The notes under the pieces were generated by a model that was given only the letters and a program-made list of their open reading frames with translations, was not told the DNA's origin and searched no databases. Positions 10,901 to 19,800 of a stretch of DNA of 64,000 nt are shown here, piece after piece. Positions within the stretch are counted from its first letter, which is position 1. Every line of letters starts with the position of its first letter. Source of the DNA: Nitrospira sp. (GTDB lineage: Bacteria; Nitrospirota; Nitrospiria; Nitrospirales; Nitrospiraceae); assembly GCA_024760525.1 (NCBI GenBank), contig CP060499.1:2232001-2296000 (forward strand), read 5' to 3'. Both the position numbers and the translations under genes were made by a program.

Positions 10901-13866
10901 CGCGGCGCGACGTAGGCGTCACGCGTCGGTGGCTGGGCCTGTTCCGGATCAGGAAGCACCGCTCGGTCGATCTTGCCGTTAGCGGTCAGGGGAAGCGCGT
11001 CCAGCACAGTCACCGTCGAGGGAATCATATAGTCCGGCAAATGGTTCGCCAGACGGGATCGCACCGAATCCAGATCGAGATCGGCCGGGGCGGTGACGTA
11101 GGCAGCAAGCTGCTTCGTGCCGTCGGCCGCTTCTCGCACGATCACGACGGCATCCTTCACTCGGCTGTCGGCCCGCAACTGCGCTTCGATTTCACCCAAC
11201 TCGATCCGAAACCCTCGTACCTTCACTTGATTGTCCACGCGGCCGTGGAATTCAACGGTGCCGTCCGAGCGATACCGTGCACGATCACCGGTGCGGTACA
11301 GCCGTCCGCCGGCACGCCCGCCGAAAGGGTTCGGCACGAACCGTTCGGCAGTCAGGTCCGGTCGATCGAGATACCCTCTCGCCAGCCCGTCCCCGCCGAT
11401 ATACAATTCGCCGGAGACTCCCACCGGTGTCGGCTGACCGCCCGAATTCAAAATGAAAACTTGACTGTTCGCCAAGGGTCGCCCAATTGGAATGGCCGCA
11501 TGCCGGTCCAGCGCCACATCGATTCGATGGGTGAGGACACCGATCGTCGTTTCCGTGGGCCCGTAATGATTGATGATCTCGCAGTCAGGCGCGAGCGTTC
11601 GGATCCGCTCGACCAGGCTGCTATGAACGGCTTCACCGCCGAGAATCAGACACCGCCGCGGGAGCACCTGCTCCGGCCGTCCCGCTTCCAGCAACCCGGT
11701 CAGGTGGCTCGGCACGATCTTCAACACGTCGATCCGGTTGGCGGCCATGTACTCCGCGACGGCGTCGGGATCGAATCCTCGATCGACCGACAGCACGTGA
11801 AGCGCGCGACCGGAACAGAGGGACCCAAAGATCGAGGTGTTGCCCAAATCGGCCGCGACCGTGGACACCGTCGCGAAACTGGCCTCGCCGTCGAGTGCGA
11901 GGCGATCCAGCAGCCCAGTCACGTAATTGATGACTTGGCGATGCTCGACGGCGACACCCTTCGGCCGTCCGGTGGACCCGGAGGTGTAGATGACGTAGGC
12001 CAAATTCTCCGGCCGCACATTCCGCCGCAACGGCTGATCGGCCCCTGCCAAGATTTCCGGCCAATCGCGGTCGAGGTAGACTTGGTGCAGCGCTGTGTCG
12101 TGGGATAGCTCGCCGGACGCGGCCTGCATGAGGACCATCCGTGCACCGCTGTCCGACAGCATAAAAGCCAGACGTTCTTTCGGCAGCTTCGGATCGAGCG
12201 CCACATACGTACCGCCTGCCTTGAGCACCCCGAGCAAGCCGACGATCAAGTCAAGCGATCGCTCCATACACAGGCCGACCCGCACGTCCGGACCGACACC
12301 GTGTTTCTGCAAGTACCGCGCAAGCAGTTCCGCACGAGCGTCCAGTTCCCCATAGGTCAAGGACTGCCCCTCATACACGACGGCCACGGCATCCGGTCGT
12401 TCGCGCGTAACTCGCTCAATCCGTTCGTGGATGCATGCTCCGTCCACGGGAACTGCGGTGGTGTTCCAGTCCATGAGAAGACGGCCCTGTTCCGCGTCGC
12501 TGAGCAACGACAGTTCCGCCAAGCGAATCTCCGGCCGCTCCGCCATCGCCATCAGCAGCGTGCGGTACCAACCGAGCAGACGCGTGACGTCATCATGCGC
12601 AAACCGCTCGCGCGCATAGGAGAGAATCACCCGCACCTCCGCAGCCGGCTCGACCATCAGTGACAACGGATAGTTGTTGCGACCGGCCGTCAGGACGTAT
12701 TCGGCGTTCTGCCGGTGAGACGCCATGGGCCTGATCCGCAACCCGAGCTGCTCCGTGTCACTCTCATCTTCCGGGTAACTTTCGAAGACGACGATGCTCT
12801 CAAACAACGGCCGGCCGCCCGGGACGTCGCTCCAGCGCTGGACCTTGGATAGGGGCGTCCACTCATATTGCCGTAAGAGGCTGTTCTGTTCCTGGAGCGA
12901 GGCAAGCCAGTCTCCCAACTTCGCACCGGGCGGGATGGAGACACGAACCGGCAGCGTGTTGATGAATAGCCCGACCATGGCATCCGATTCGGGGAGTTCC
13001 GCAGGTCGGCCCGAGACCGTCGCGCCGAACAGCACCTCGCGATCTCCGGTACACTGGTGCAACAGGATCGACCACGCTCCTTGCGCCAAGGTGTTCAACG
13101 TGAGCCGGCGGCGCTTGGCTGAGGCGGTCAATGTTTCAACGTCCGCCTTCGATAAGCGCACTTCCTGCTCTGCATAAGGCAAGGAGTTCAGGTCCTCCGC
13201 TGCCACGCGTTGTGGCGTCTCCAACGGCAATGCGGTCTGCGTCTCGAATCCTGCAAGGCTCGACCGCCAGAAGCTTTCGGCCGCATCATTGTTTTGGCTC
13301 CTCAGCCACGTCAAATAGTCAGCATAGGGCCTGACAGGCGGGAGCACCGGTTGTCGTCCGTTTGCCAGCGCGTCGTAACAGGTCAGGACCTCGCGCAACA
13401 ACAGCGCCACGCTCCAACCGTCCAAAAGAATATGGTGGTGGCTATTGATGAAATACCAGCGATTGTCGTCGATCCGGATCAGCGTGAGCCGCATCATGGG
13501 CGGCGTCAGCAGATCGAACGGTTTGAGACGATCTTCGCGCAGAAACATCGCCAGGGCTTCTTCCCGCTGTCGGCTGTGATGGGCCCGCCAGTCGAGAAGT
13601 TGCAGCGGAACCCGCACGTCGCGCCGGGCAACCTGCATGGGATTCTTGAAGCCTTCCCAGACGAAGCCGGTCCGGAGAATCGGATGACGTACCACGATCT
13701 TTTGCCACGCCTGGTCGAAGGGGTTGAGGTCCAGCTCTCCCTCGATGATGAAGCCGGTCTGCGTGAAATATGGATCCGCGGCCCCGTCGGACACGGCATG
13801 GAAGAGCAGTCCCTCCTGAAGCGGAGAGAGATAGTGGATTGACTCGATATCTTTTCTCTTGCTCAT
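4972..13866 (-). CDS. NRPS, C-A(Asp)-PCP-C-A(Dab)-PCP-C with C-terminal SyrP/TauD-type hydroxylase
   Basis: A protein of 2,964 residues that begins at ATG with AGGA upstream. Order: C (HHHILLDGWS near 145); A (code D-L-T-K-I-G-H-I-G-K, aspartate); PCP (GGDSIRSLQ near 1017); C (HHILTDDWC near 1234, Gly of HHxxxDG replaced by Asp); A (code D-I-W-E-L-T-A-D-D-K, which I associate with diaminobutyrate in pyoverdine synthetases); PCP (GGHSLLA near 2102); C (HHIAADAWS near 2299). From about 2640 to the end there is a TauD/TfdA-family domain with the iron ligands HNE (about 2742) and a distal His in AHARSPF (about 2934), resembling SyrP, the aspartyl beta-hydroxylase. The fused hydroxylase directly precedes the Asp module on the next protein, so hydroxylation of that Asp is the likely role. 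The first C domain follows an epimerase-ending protein and may be DCL-type. Confidence 0.95.
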   Translation of the reverse strand: MSKRKDIESIHYLSPLQEGLLFHAVSDGAADPYFTQTGFIIEGELDLNPFDQAWQKIVVRHPILRTGFVWEGFKNPMQVARRDVRVPLQLLDWRAHHSRQREEALAMFLREDRLKPFDLLTPPMMRLTLIRIDDNRWYFINSHHHILLDGWSVALLLREVLTCYDALANGRQPVLPPVRPYADYLTWLRSQNNDAAESFWRSSLAGFETQTALPLETPQRVAAEDLNSLPYAEQEVRLSKADVETLTASAKRRRLTLNTLAQGAWSILLHQCTGDREVLFGATVSGRPAELPESDAMVGLFINTLPVRVSIPPGAKLGDWLASLQEQNSLLRQYEWTPLSKVQRWSDVPGGRPLFESIVVFESYPEDESDTEQLGLRIRPMASHRQNAEYVLTAGRNNYPLSLMVEPAAEVRVILSYARERFAHDDVTRLLGWYRTLLMAMAERPEIRLAELSLLSDAEQGRLLMDWNTTAVPVDGACIHERIERVTRERPDAVAVVYEGQSLTYGELDARAELLARYLQKHGVGPDVRVGLCMERSLDLIVGLLGVLKAGGTYVALDPKLPKERLAFMLSDSGARMVLMQAASGELSHDTALHQVYLDRDWPEILAGADQPLRRNVRPENLAYVIYTSGSTGRPKGVAVEHRQVINYVTGLLDRLALDGEASFATVSTVAADLGNTSIFGSLCSGRALHVLSVDRGFDPDAVAEYMAANRIDVLKIVPSHLTGLLEAGRPEQVLPRRCLILGGEAVHSSLVERIRTLAPDCEIINHYGPTETTIGVLTHRIDVALDRHAAIPIGRPLANSQVFILNSGGQPTPVGVSGELYIGGDGLARGYLDRPDLTAERFVPNPFGGRAGGRLYRTGDRARYRSDGTVEFHGRVDNQVKVRGFRIELGEIEAQLRADSRVKDAVVIVREAADGTKQLAAYVTAPADLDLDSVRSRLANHLPDYMIPSTVTVLDALPLTANGKIDRAVLPDPEQAQPPTRDAYVAPRNDVETALAQIWADVLHLDRVGIHDNFFTIGGDSIRSLQVVARAHKSGIKLTPKHLFEHPTVAAVAAVAATALSESAGGPATQDFSLSGLDSGEIDLLFPERSAIEDFYPLTPMQEGMLFHTLLNPGSGIYLMQQHYTWNGPLNLERLVEAWGRVIDRHPILRTAYVWKDLKRPLQVVQRRIDLAEAVHVLDWRDTSAADQKDRLIRTLETELSEGFDMSRAPLMRIRLIRTGEESYHVVRSFHHILTDDWCFSILMMEVLSYYEALLEGRSIDLPSPRPYRDYIAWLQRQDLGSAEAFWRKELEGFGAPTSLGVERPSPLRQETVSEVGDEFGELSEQVTERLTTLAQQQGLTLNTFLQGAWALLLSRYSGSDDIVMGVTVAGRPTELEGVESIVGLFINSLPLRVRLTPDASVLGWLKGLLADNYRIRQYEYPPLVQIQQWSEIPKGQALFKSLVVFENAPVDPRLGEQVGDVSLEFDHDRVHTNYPVTVVAYPGPRLGMRLSYDRRLFEPDAVRRMVRHLGHLLEAMATQPDTRLCDLSLLSAEERRRLLVEWNQPTGTRPEERGFAELFEAQVRRTPDAIAAIDDERRMTYLDLNRAVNRAAHALRRRGIGTDRIVGLLHTRGIDLLIMILGVLKAGGAYLPLDPHHPPARMAQILGTGRAALLLTGREHAALAEAAIAGAPESTTQLVLLDLLMKETGADDDPPRLGPSTNLSYVIFTSGSTGAPKGAMVEERGMVNHLLSKIPALGLSESDVIAQTASQCFDISVWQFLTGLLCGACIRILPDDLVRDPQRLLREIERSKITVWEAVPSLLVAGLDGPVVPLSPLRWLLATGEAVTPELCQLWFSRYPSIPLMNAYGPAECSDDVAVHAVTGSLPERATHVPIGRPIPHLRLYGLDGNGEPVPHDVAGELYIGGVGVGRGYLNDPAKTAAAFVPDPFANEPGLRLYRSGDLVRFRSDDTLEFLGRRDHQVKIRGYRIELGEIEARMVQHPQVREAVVAVREDRPGNKRLIAYVVGESPARDAAAIRSFAADTLPDYMVPTAVMFLEALPLTPNGKIDRKALPAPEDDHLSLRDGIPGSATQEILAGIWAEILGLKHVGIHENFFELGGHSLLATQVVSRIRTLFQIELPLRSLFEAPTVEALSTAIEQARSSREETPLVPLAPAERREPLPLSFAQQRLWFLSQMEPEGWSYNLPFALRLSGALDLDALSQSFELVIARHETLRTTFHESDGEPVQVIGSVGEFALPLDDLSGLPEDRHDEAVREAASVEVRRPFRLDEDRPIRARLLRLAEREHVLLVTLHHIAADAWSMTLLANEVGVFYQARIGQSADTADALPPLPVQYADFAHWQRQWLQGPVLDAHLTYWKQRLGVNPPVLKLPADRPRPTVQSFRGARHIFTVPTEHADRLRALSRKQGVTLFMTLLAAFNALLFRTTGQEDILIGTDVANRNREETEGLVGFFVNLLPLRSDLGGNPTFLELLAQVRRTALEAYAHQDLPFEKIVEALKLKRDLGSNPLVQTLLVLQNVPPPSMELPGLEVGVLEFESEVARFDLGLFMEDAEEGMTGLWKYSTDLFDVATIAAMSERFVTLLGSVAAHPEAKLSALEILSHTEKESAMIESKQREESKFKRFKSIQPKAVNIAQRTLVERGYLESDQSLPFVLQPAVDDVDLAGWAQDNRPKVEQDLFAHGAILFRGFALKSPEDFEQVAQALCPALFGEYGDLPREKAGRHLYGSTPYPADKTILFHNESSHLHRWPLKQSFFCVQAAQEGGETPIVDCRKMCERLRPELREKFTKRALMYVRNFTPGFDVSWQEFFHTEDKAVVEETCRQHGVEWDWTSDGGLRTRQICPAILKHPKTGDFVFFNQIQLHHISYLEPAVRNSLVDVLGIDRVPRNVYFGDGSPIDDETAAEIGELYERTSVRFPWRNGDLLMLDNMLVAHARSPFAGPRKIVVAMGEMINQRDVQTVSA

Positions 13867-13883
13867 GGCAGTCCTATGTCCGG

Positions 13884-16800
13884 TTAGTTCATTTGTTCCA
13901 GGATCGCGTCCAGCGCGTCTTGCTCCAGCTCTACGCTTGGAAAATCGGATGGCGTATAGCCGCCTGCGTCAGCGGATAAACAATGCGCGATCAATGCCTG
14001 CAAATCTTTTAGATAGGCTTCGGCCAGGGACGTGATGGTCTCAAGGCGATAGCGCTCGCGGCTGTACGTCCAGATGACTTCCAAGCGTCCATTCATGACC
14101 GATGCATTGATATCCAGCTCGTATTCCATCTGATTGTGCGGATCATGTTCCTTGCCGACGGATTCCGAGGATAGGATGAAGGCCGACTCCTCCGTGGCGA
14201 CCGCGTCGAACTGTCCGAGATAGTTGAATCCCACCGGAACCCGTGCCACAGGAAGCGCCTTAGCTGCGTCGAGACCATCTTTCGTCACATACCGAACGAT
14301 GCCGTAGCCGATACCGCGGTCCGGGATCCGTCGCACTTGCTCCTTTACGGCCTTGAGGGCTTCTCCGGGCGACGCCGAGCGTGTCAGGTTCAAGGTCACG
14401 GGAAAGACGCTGGTGAACCACCCAACCGTGCGAGAGACATCCAGTTCGGGGAATAGATCCTCGCGCCCGTGCCCTTCAAGATCGATCGTCACACGATTGA
14501 AGCCCGTCCACCGGCCGAGGGTCTGCGCCAAGGCCGTCAACAGCGCGTCGTTGATCTGCGTTCCGTATGCGGCAGACACATCACGTAGCAACGCCTGTGT
14601 GTCCCGTTCGTCCATTGACACGGTCAGAGTCTCGGCCGCGGCCTCCCGATCACTGCCGGTTGGATCGTCCACAGGCAGCACAAGCGATCTCTCCCCCTGC
14701 ACCGTCAGCCAGACGGCAGAAGACGGATTTTTCATGACTTCTGTCTCGCCATATCGCCGTACTCGCTCGGCCCATTGGCGAAACGAAGTCGTTTTGAGCG
14801 GCAATTGGATCGGACGGCTCTCCACCGCCTGCCGATAGGCGGTCTGCAGGTCCTCTAAGAGGATTCTCCAAGAAACGCCGTCCACCGCGAGATGGTGTAC
14901 CGCGATCAGCAGCCGATCAGACGAACCTTCCCCCATCTCGAACCAGACCACGTGCAGGAGCGGTCCTTCCGAAATATTCAAACTTCCTTGCCACTGCGTA
15001 GCCTGTGCTTCGAACGACGCGCGGCGTTCCGAATCGGAAAGCGCGGCAAGATTCACGCGTCGCACGAAGGGTCCCCGCGGAATCGGCGCGTGCGATTGGC
15101 GCCAACCGCCGTCCGTCTGCTCGAATCGAAGCCGCAGTGCATCGTGGTGAGCAATGAGCGCCGCCACCGCCGTCTCCAGAGCGGACTCCACGAGCGGTTC
15201 TTTTGCTTCCAGCAGGACCGATTGATTCCAGTGATGCGGATTGACAAGCGGCAATTCGAAGAACGCGCATTGAATGGGGGTCAATGCAGCCTCCCCCATG
15301 ACCGCTCCCTGCTCCGCCTCCAGCGCGACCACCGTTTCTCGTCCGGCAACCGCCGCAAGCTCGGCCACGGTTTGGTGTTGAAAGATCTGACGGGGGCTGA
15401 GCAGCAGCCCGACCTGTTTAGCCCGGGCAATCACTTGTAAGCTGACGATGGAATCGCCGCCCAGCTCGAAAAAATTCTCCTGCGTGCCGACTTGCGGTAA
15501 CCCCAACACTTCTTCCCAAATTTTTGCCAGCGCGGTCTCCGCAGGAGTACTGGGGGGCGTGTAGGAACGTTCCACCTGTCCGGCAAGGTCCGGCACCGGC
15601 AGCGCTCTTCGGTCGATTTTTCCGTTCGAGCTCCGCGGCAAGGTATCCAGGACGACAAAGGAACTCGGAATCATGTAGTCCGGCAAGGTGTCCTGAAGTC
15701 GGCGCCGAACGTCTTGGATATCCAACGCCTCCGGACCATCCGGTGTTACGTATGCCACCAGCCGCCGCTGTCCAGGCTGGTCTTCGCGTGGGATCACCAC
15801 GGCTTCTAGAACGCCCCGCTGCTCCAGCAGTCTGGCCTCGATTTCACCCGGCTCGATGCGGTAGCCGCGGATCTTGACTTGGTGATCCACGCGCCCGATA
15901 AACTCGATCGTCCCGTCCGGCCGATAGCGGGCAAGGTCCCCTGTGCGATACAGCCTCGCTCCCGCCTCCGGTCCAAATGGATCCGGCACGAAAGCCGCTG
16001 CCGTCCGCTTGGGATCGCGGAGATAGCCGCGCCCCACTCCCACACCTCCGACACAGAGTTCTCCGGCTGTGCCCACCGGTACAGGGGACAGATGGCGATT
16101 CAGAATGTAGAGACGCAGGCCGGGAACGGGCCGGCCGATCGGCAACGGACGGTCCGCGTCGTCCGGCGGCGAATACATCACATGTGTCGCGACGTCGTCC
16201 GAACATTCGGCCGGTCCGTACACGTTCATCAATGGAATGGTCGGATAACGCGCGAACCATCGACGACAGAGGGCCGAGGGCAGGGCCTCTCCCGTCGGCA
16301 GCACCCATCGTATCCCGGTCAGGGCAGGCACGCTTCCATCGACGGTAAGGAGTCCCTGCAGCACCGCAGGAACCGGCTCGACGATGGTGATATCGGCGTC
16401 GTCCAAGTAATACAACAACGCCGTTGGATCATGTGCCACGTCGTCAGGAACGATCTGTACCCTCGCCCCGCACAACAGGGCCGCCAGCAATTGCCAGACG
16501 GAGATGTCAAAACATTGCGACGCGGTCTGCGCGACGATGTCGTCGGCCGTCATCTCCAGACTGTCCAACTTGTATAGGATATTGTTGAGCATGCCGTCCT
16601 GCGCGACCATTACGCCTTTGGGCGTGCCGGTCGAGCCGGACGTATAGATGAGATAGGCCAGGCGTCCAGCCGCGCGGATCGGTCTGAGAGTGGCCGGATC
16701 GATGTCCTGCTCCATCACCTGTTCGATGATCAGTACCCTCGGCCGCCTGTCCGCCGGGATATCGTTCAAGACGTCGGCGGCTCGACCTTCCCACTCCCGC

Positions 16801-19800
16801 GTCACCAACAGAACAAGCGGACGGCTGAGTTCTACAATTTGAGTCATGCGCTGTTGAGGATGCCGAGGATCCAACGGCAGATAGGCGCCTCCCGCCTCTA
16901 AGACGCCGAGGATCATCGCCAGCAACTCAGGGCTCCGTTCGCCAAGCACAGCCACGACCGAATCCGGGCCGACTCCGCCCGCCGCCAAGGAAGCCGCAGT
17001 CCTAGCCGCCCGGCGGTGGAGTTCCCGATAGGTCCAACTCCGTGTTCGATGCACGACCGCCGGGGAGTCAGGCGTACGCTCGACCTGCGCAGCGAACCTC
17101 GTGACATAGTCAGCCGTCAAATCGGGGCCCGGAACATTGTTCCAGTCGATGAGTTGCAGACGACGCTCACATTCCGTGAGAGGCGGTACATCGTGTACTC
17201 GTCCTTCCGGCTTGGTGATCATCGAGGTCACTATCTCCAGAAAACCGTCAGCAAAGCGTCGGACGGTGCACTCATCAAAAAGGTCAGTGTTGTACTCGAA
17301 AGAACCGGACAACCGATCAGGCTCGACCACGACGTCCAGCGACAGGTCGAACAGGGCGGTGCCCGGATCGATCTCCATGCTGTCCACTCGAATTCCCGGT
17401 GTCTCCATGGATTGTTCCGCCGGCGTTTGCAGTGTGAACATGACTTGAAAAAGCGGAGAATGGCTCAAGTTCCGCTCCGGCTGCAGCGCGTCCACCAAAT
17501 GTTCGAAGGGGAGATCCTGATGAGTCTGAGCCCCGAGAACCTCGCTTCTCACCCGATCCAACAGATCGATCCAGCGCGGGTTGTCCGGAATATCCGTTCG
17601 CAATACCAGCGTGTTGACGAAGAGTCCGATCAGCTCTTCCACCTCGATCCGGAGCCGATTCGCAACGGGACTGCCGACCAGAATGCTGGTTCGACCACTA
17701 TAATGGTGCAGCAAGGCCGTGAAGGCTGTGAGCAGAGTCATATACAAGGTGAGACTGTGCCGTCGGCTGAATCCCGTGATCTGCTGTAACAACTCGGCAG
17801 GAACCGTAAACTCGCAGCAGGCACCGCGATAGGTCTGCACGGCTGGACGGGGGCGATCGGTCGGCAACTCCAACGCAGCCGGCGCGTCCTCCAAACGATC
17901 TTTCCAATAGGCGAGCTGAGCCTCCAATACAGTGCCTTGCATCCAGTCACGCTGCCAAACCGCATAGTCCGCATACTGGATGGGCAACGGCGCCAACGCG
18001 GCAGGCTGTCCTGAGAAACCCGCTTGATAATACGTCACCAATTCCCTGATCAACACGTCCATCGCCCAGCCGTCGGAGACGATGTGATGCAAGGTCATCA
18101 ACAGCACATACTCTTCTTCGCCGACATGCCAAACCCGGGCGCGCACCAGCGGCCCGCGGGTTAGATCAAAGATCCGCTGCGCCTCCGCTTCGCTCTGCTT
18201 GGTCAATTCCACTGTCCGCTTCTCCTCAGGGATCTCGCGAAGATCGACGATAGGAATCTCGACCGTTACTGAAGAGAGCACGACCTGCGCCGGTTGCCCG
18301 TCGGTTTCCTGAAATACCGTCCGTAATGCCTCGTGCCGCGCGATCACTTGATTGAGAGCGGCTGTCAGCAGATCCACATCCAATCGGCCTCGCAGACGAA
18401 ACCCGGCCGGCAAGTTGTAGAAGGGGCTGTCCGGCTCCAGTTGCGCAAGGAACCAGAGACGCTGTTGCGCGAAAGATGCGGGGAACGGACCGGTGCGTGC
18501 GATCGGTACCAGCGGGGGCGCCTGGCCGGCCGTTCCGTCTTTCCGAGCGCGATCCACAGCTGCGGCCAAAGCCGCGACACTCGTGGATTCGAACACAGTC
18601 CTCAGTGACAACTCGACGTGGAACGTGCTGCGGAGCCGTGACATGATCTGCGTCGCCAGCAGCGAGTGACCGCCCAACTCAAAGAAATCGTCGTGAACAC
18701 CGACCCGCTCGACACCCAACACCTCGGACCAGATGCCTGCCAGAATTTCTTCCGTCGCCGTGCGCGGCGCCGTATAGGAACGGGCGAACTGGTCACCCAG
18801 ATCCAGCGTCGCCAGCGCGAGGCGATCGATCTTGCCGTTCGGCGTGCGCGGCAGCGCCGGTAACGGCACGAACGCCGTCGGCACCATGTACTCGGGCAGC
18901 TGCGACAATAAGAGTTCGCGCAATGCCGGCACACTCAGGCTTTCTTCCTCATGACCCACGAGATAGGCTGCCAATCGTTTCTCTCCCCGCGCGTCGATAT
19001 GCAGCAGCACGGCCGCTTCGCGCACGAGAGGGCTCGACAATAGATGCGTTTCGATCTCGCCCAATTCGATCCGAAATCCGCGTAGCTTGATCTGCTGATC
19101 GACACGCCCGACGAATTCGATGGCTCCGTCCCGGCGATAGCGGGCCAGATCGCCGGTCCGGTACATCCGTGCGCCCGCCTCGGATCCAAACCGGTCCGGC
19201 AGAAAGACTTCGGCCGTTCGAGTGGGGTCTTGCAAATACCCGCGGCCGACCCCGACACCCGCCACATACAACTCCCCGTGGACACCAGGCGGCACAGGCT
19301 CCAGCCAGGCATTGAGAATATGCAGGCGGGTTCTTTCGATCGGGTGGCCGATCGGCATGTGCGTCGTGTCGGCGGACGGTGGTTCGAGAATGGAATGGAC
19401 AGCCACATCGTCGGCGCATTCAGCCGGTCCATAGGCGTTCAATAATGGTATTGCCGGATAGCGGGCCAGCCATTGGCGGCAGACCGGAGGCGGTAAGGCT
19501 TCGCCGGTCGGCAGAACCCATCGGAGATTTTGAAGTCGAGGCGCAGCATCAGAGCCCGCTTCCGATGCTGCTTCCAACAGGCCTTGGAGAAGGGCCGGCA
19601 CGGTTTCGAGGATTGTGATGCCCTTCCGCTCGAGGTGGGTCAGCAAGTGAAAGGGATCGCGCGATGTTTCGTCCAGAACGATGCTGGTTCTGGCGCCACA
19701 AGTCAGTGCCGTCAGGAACTGCCAGACGGAGATGTCGAAACATTGCGAGGCGGTTTGCGCGATGATATCGGACGGCCCCAGCGCCAAACCCGAGACCTTG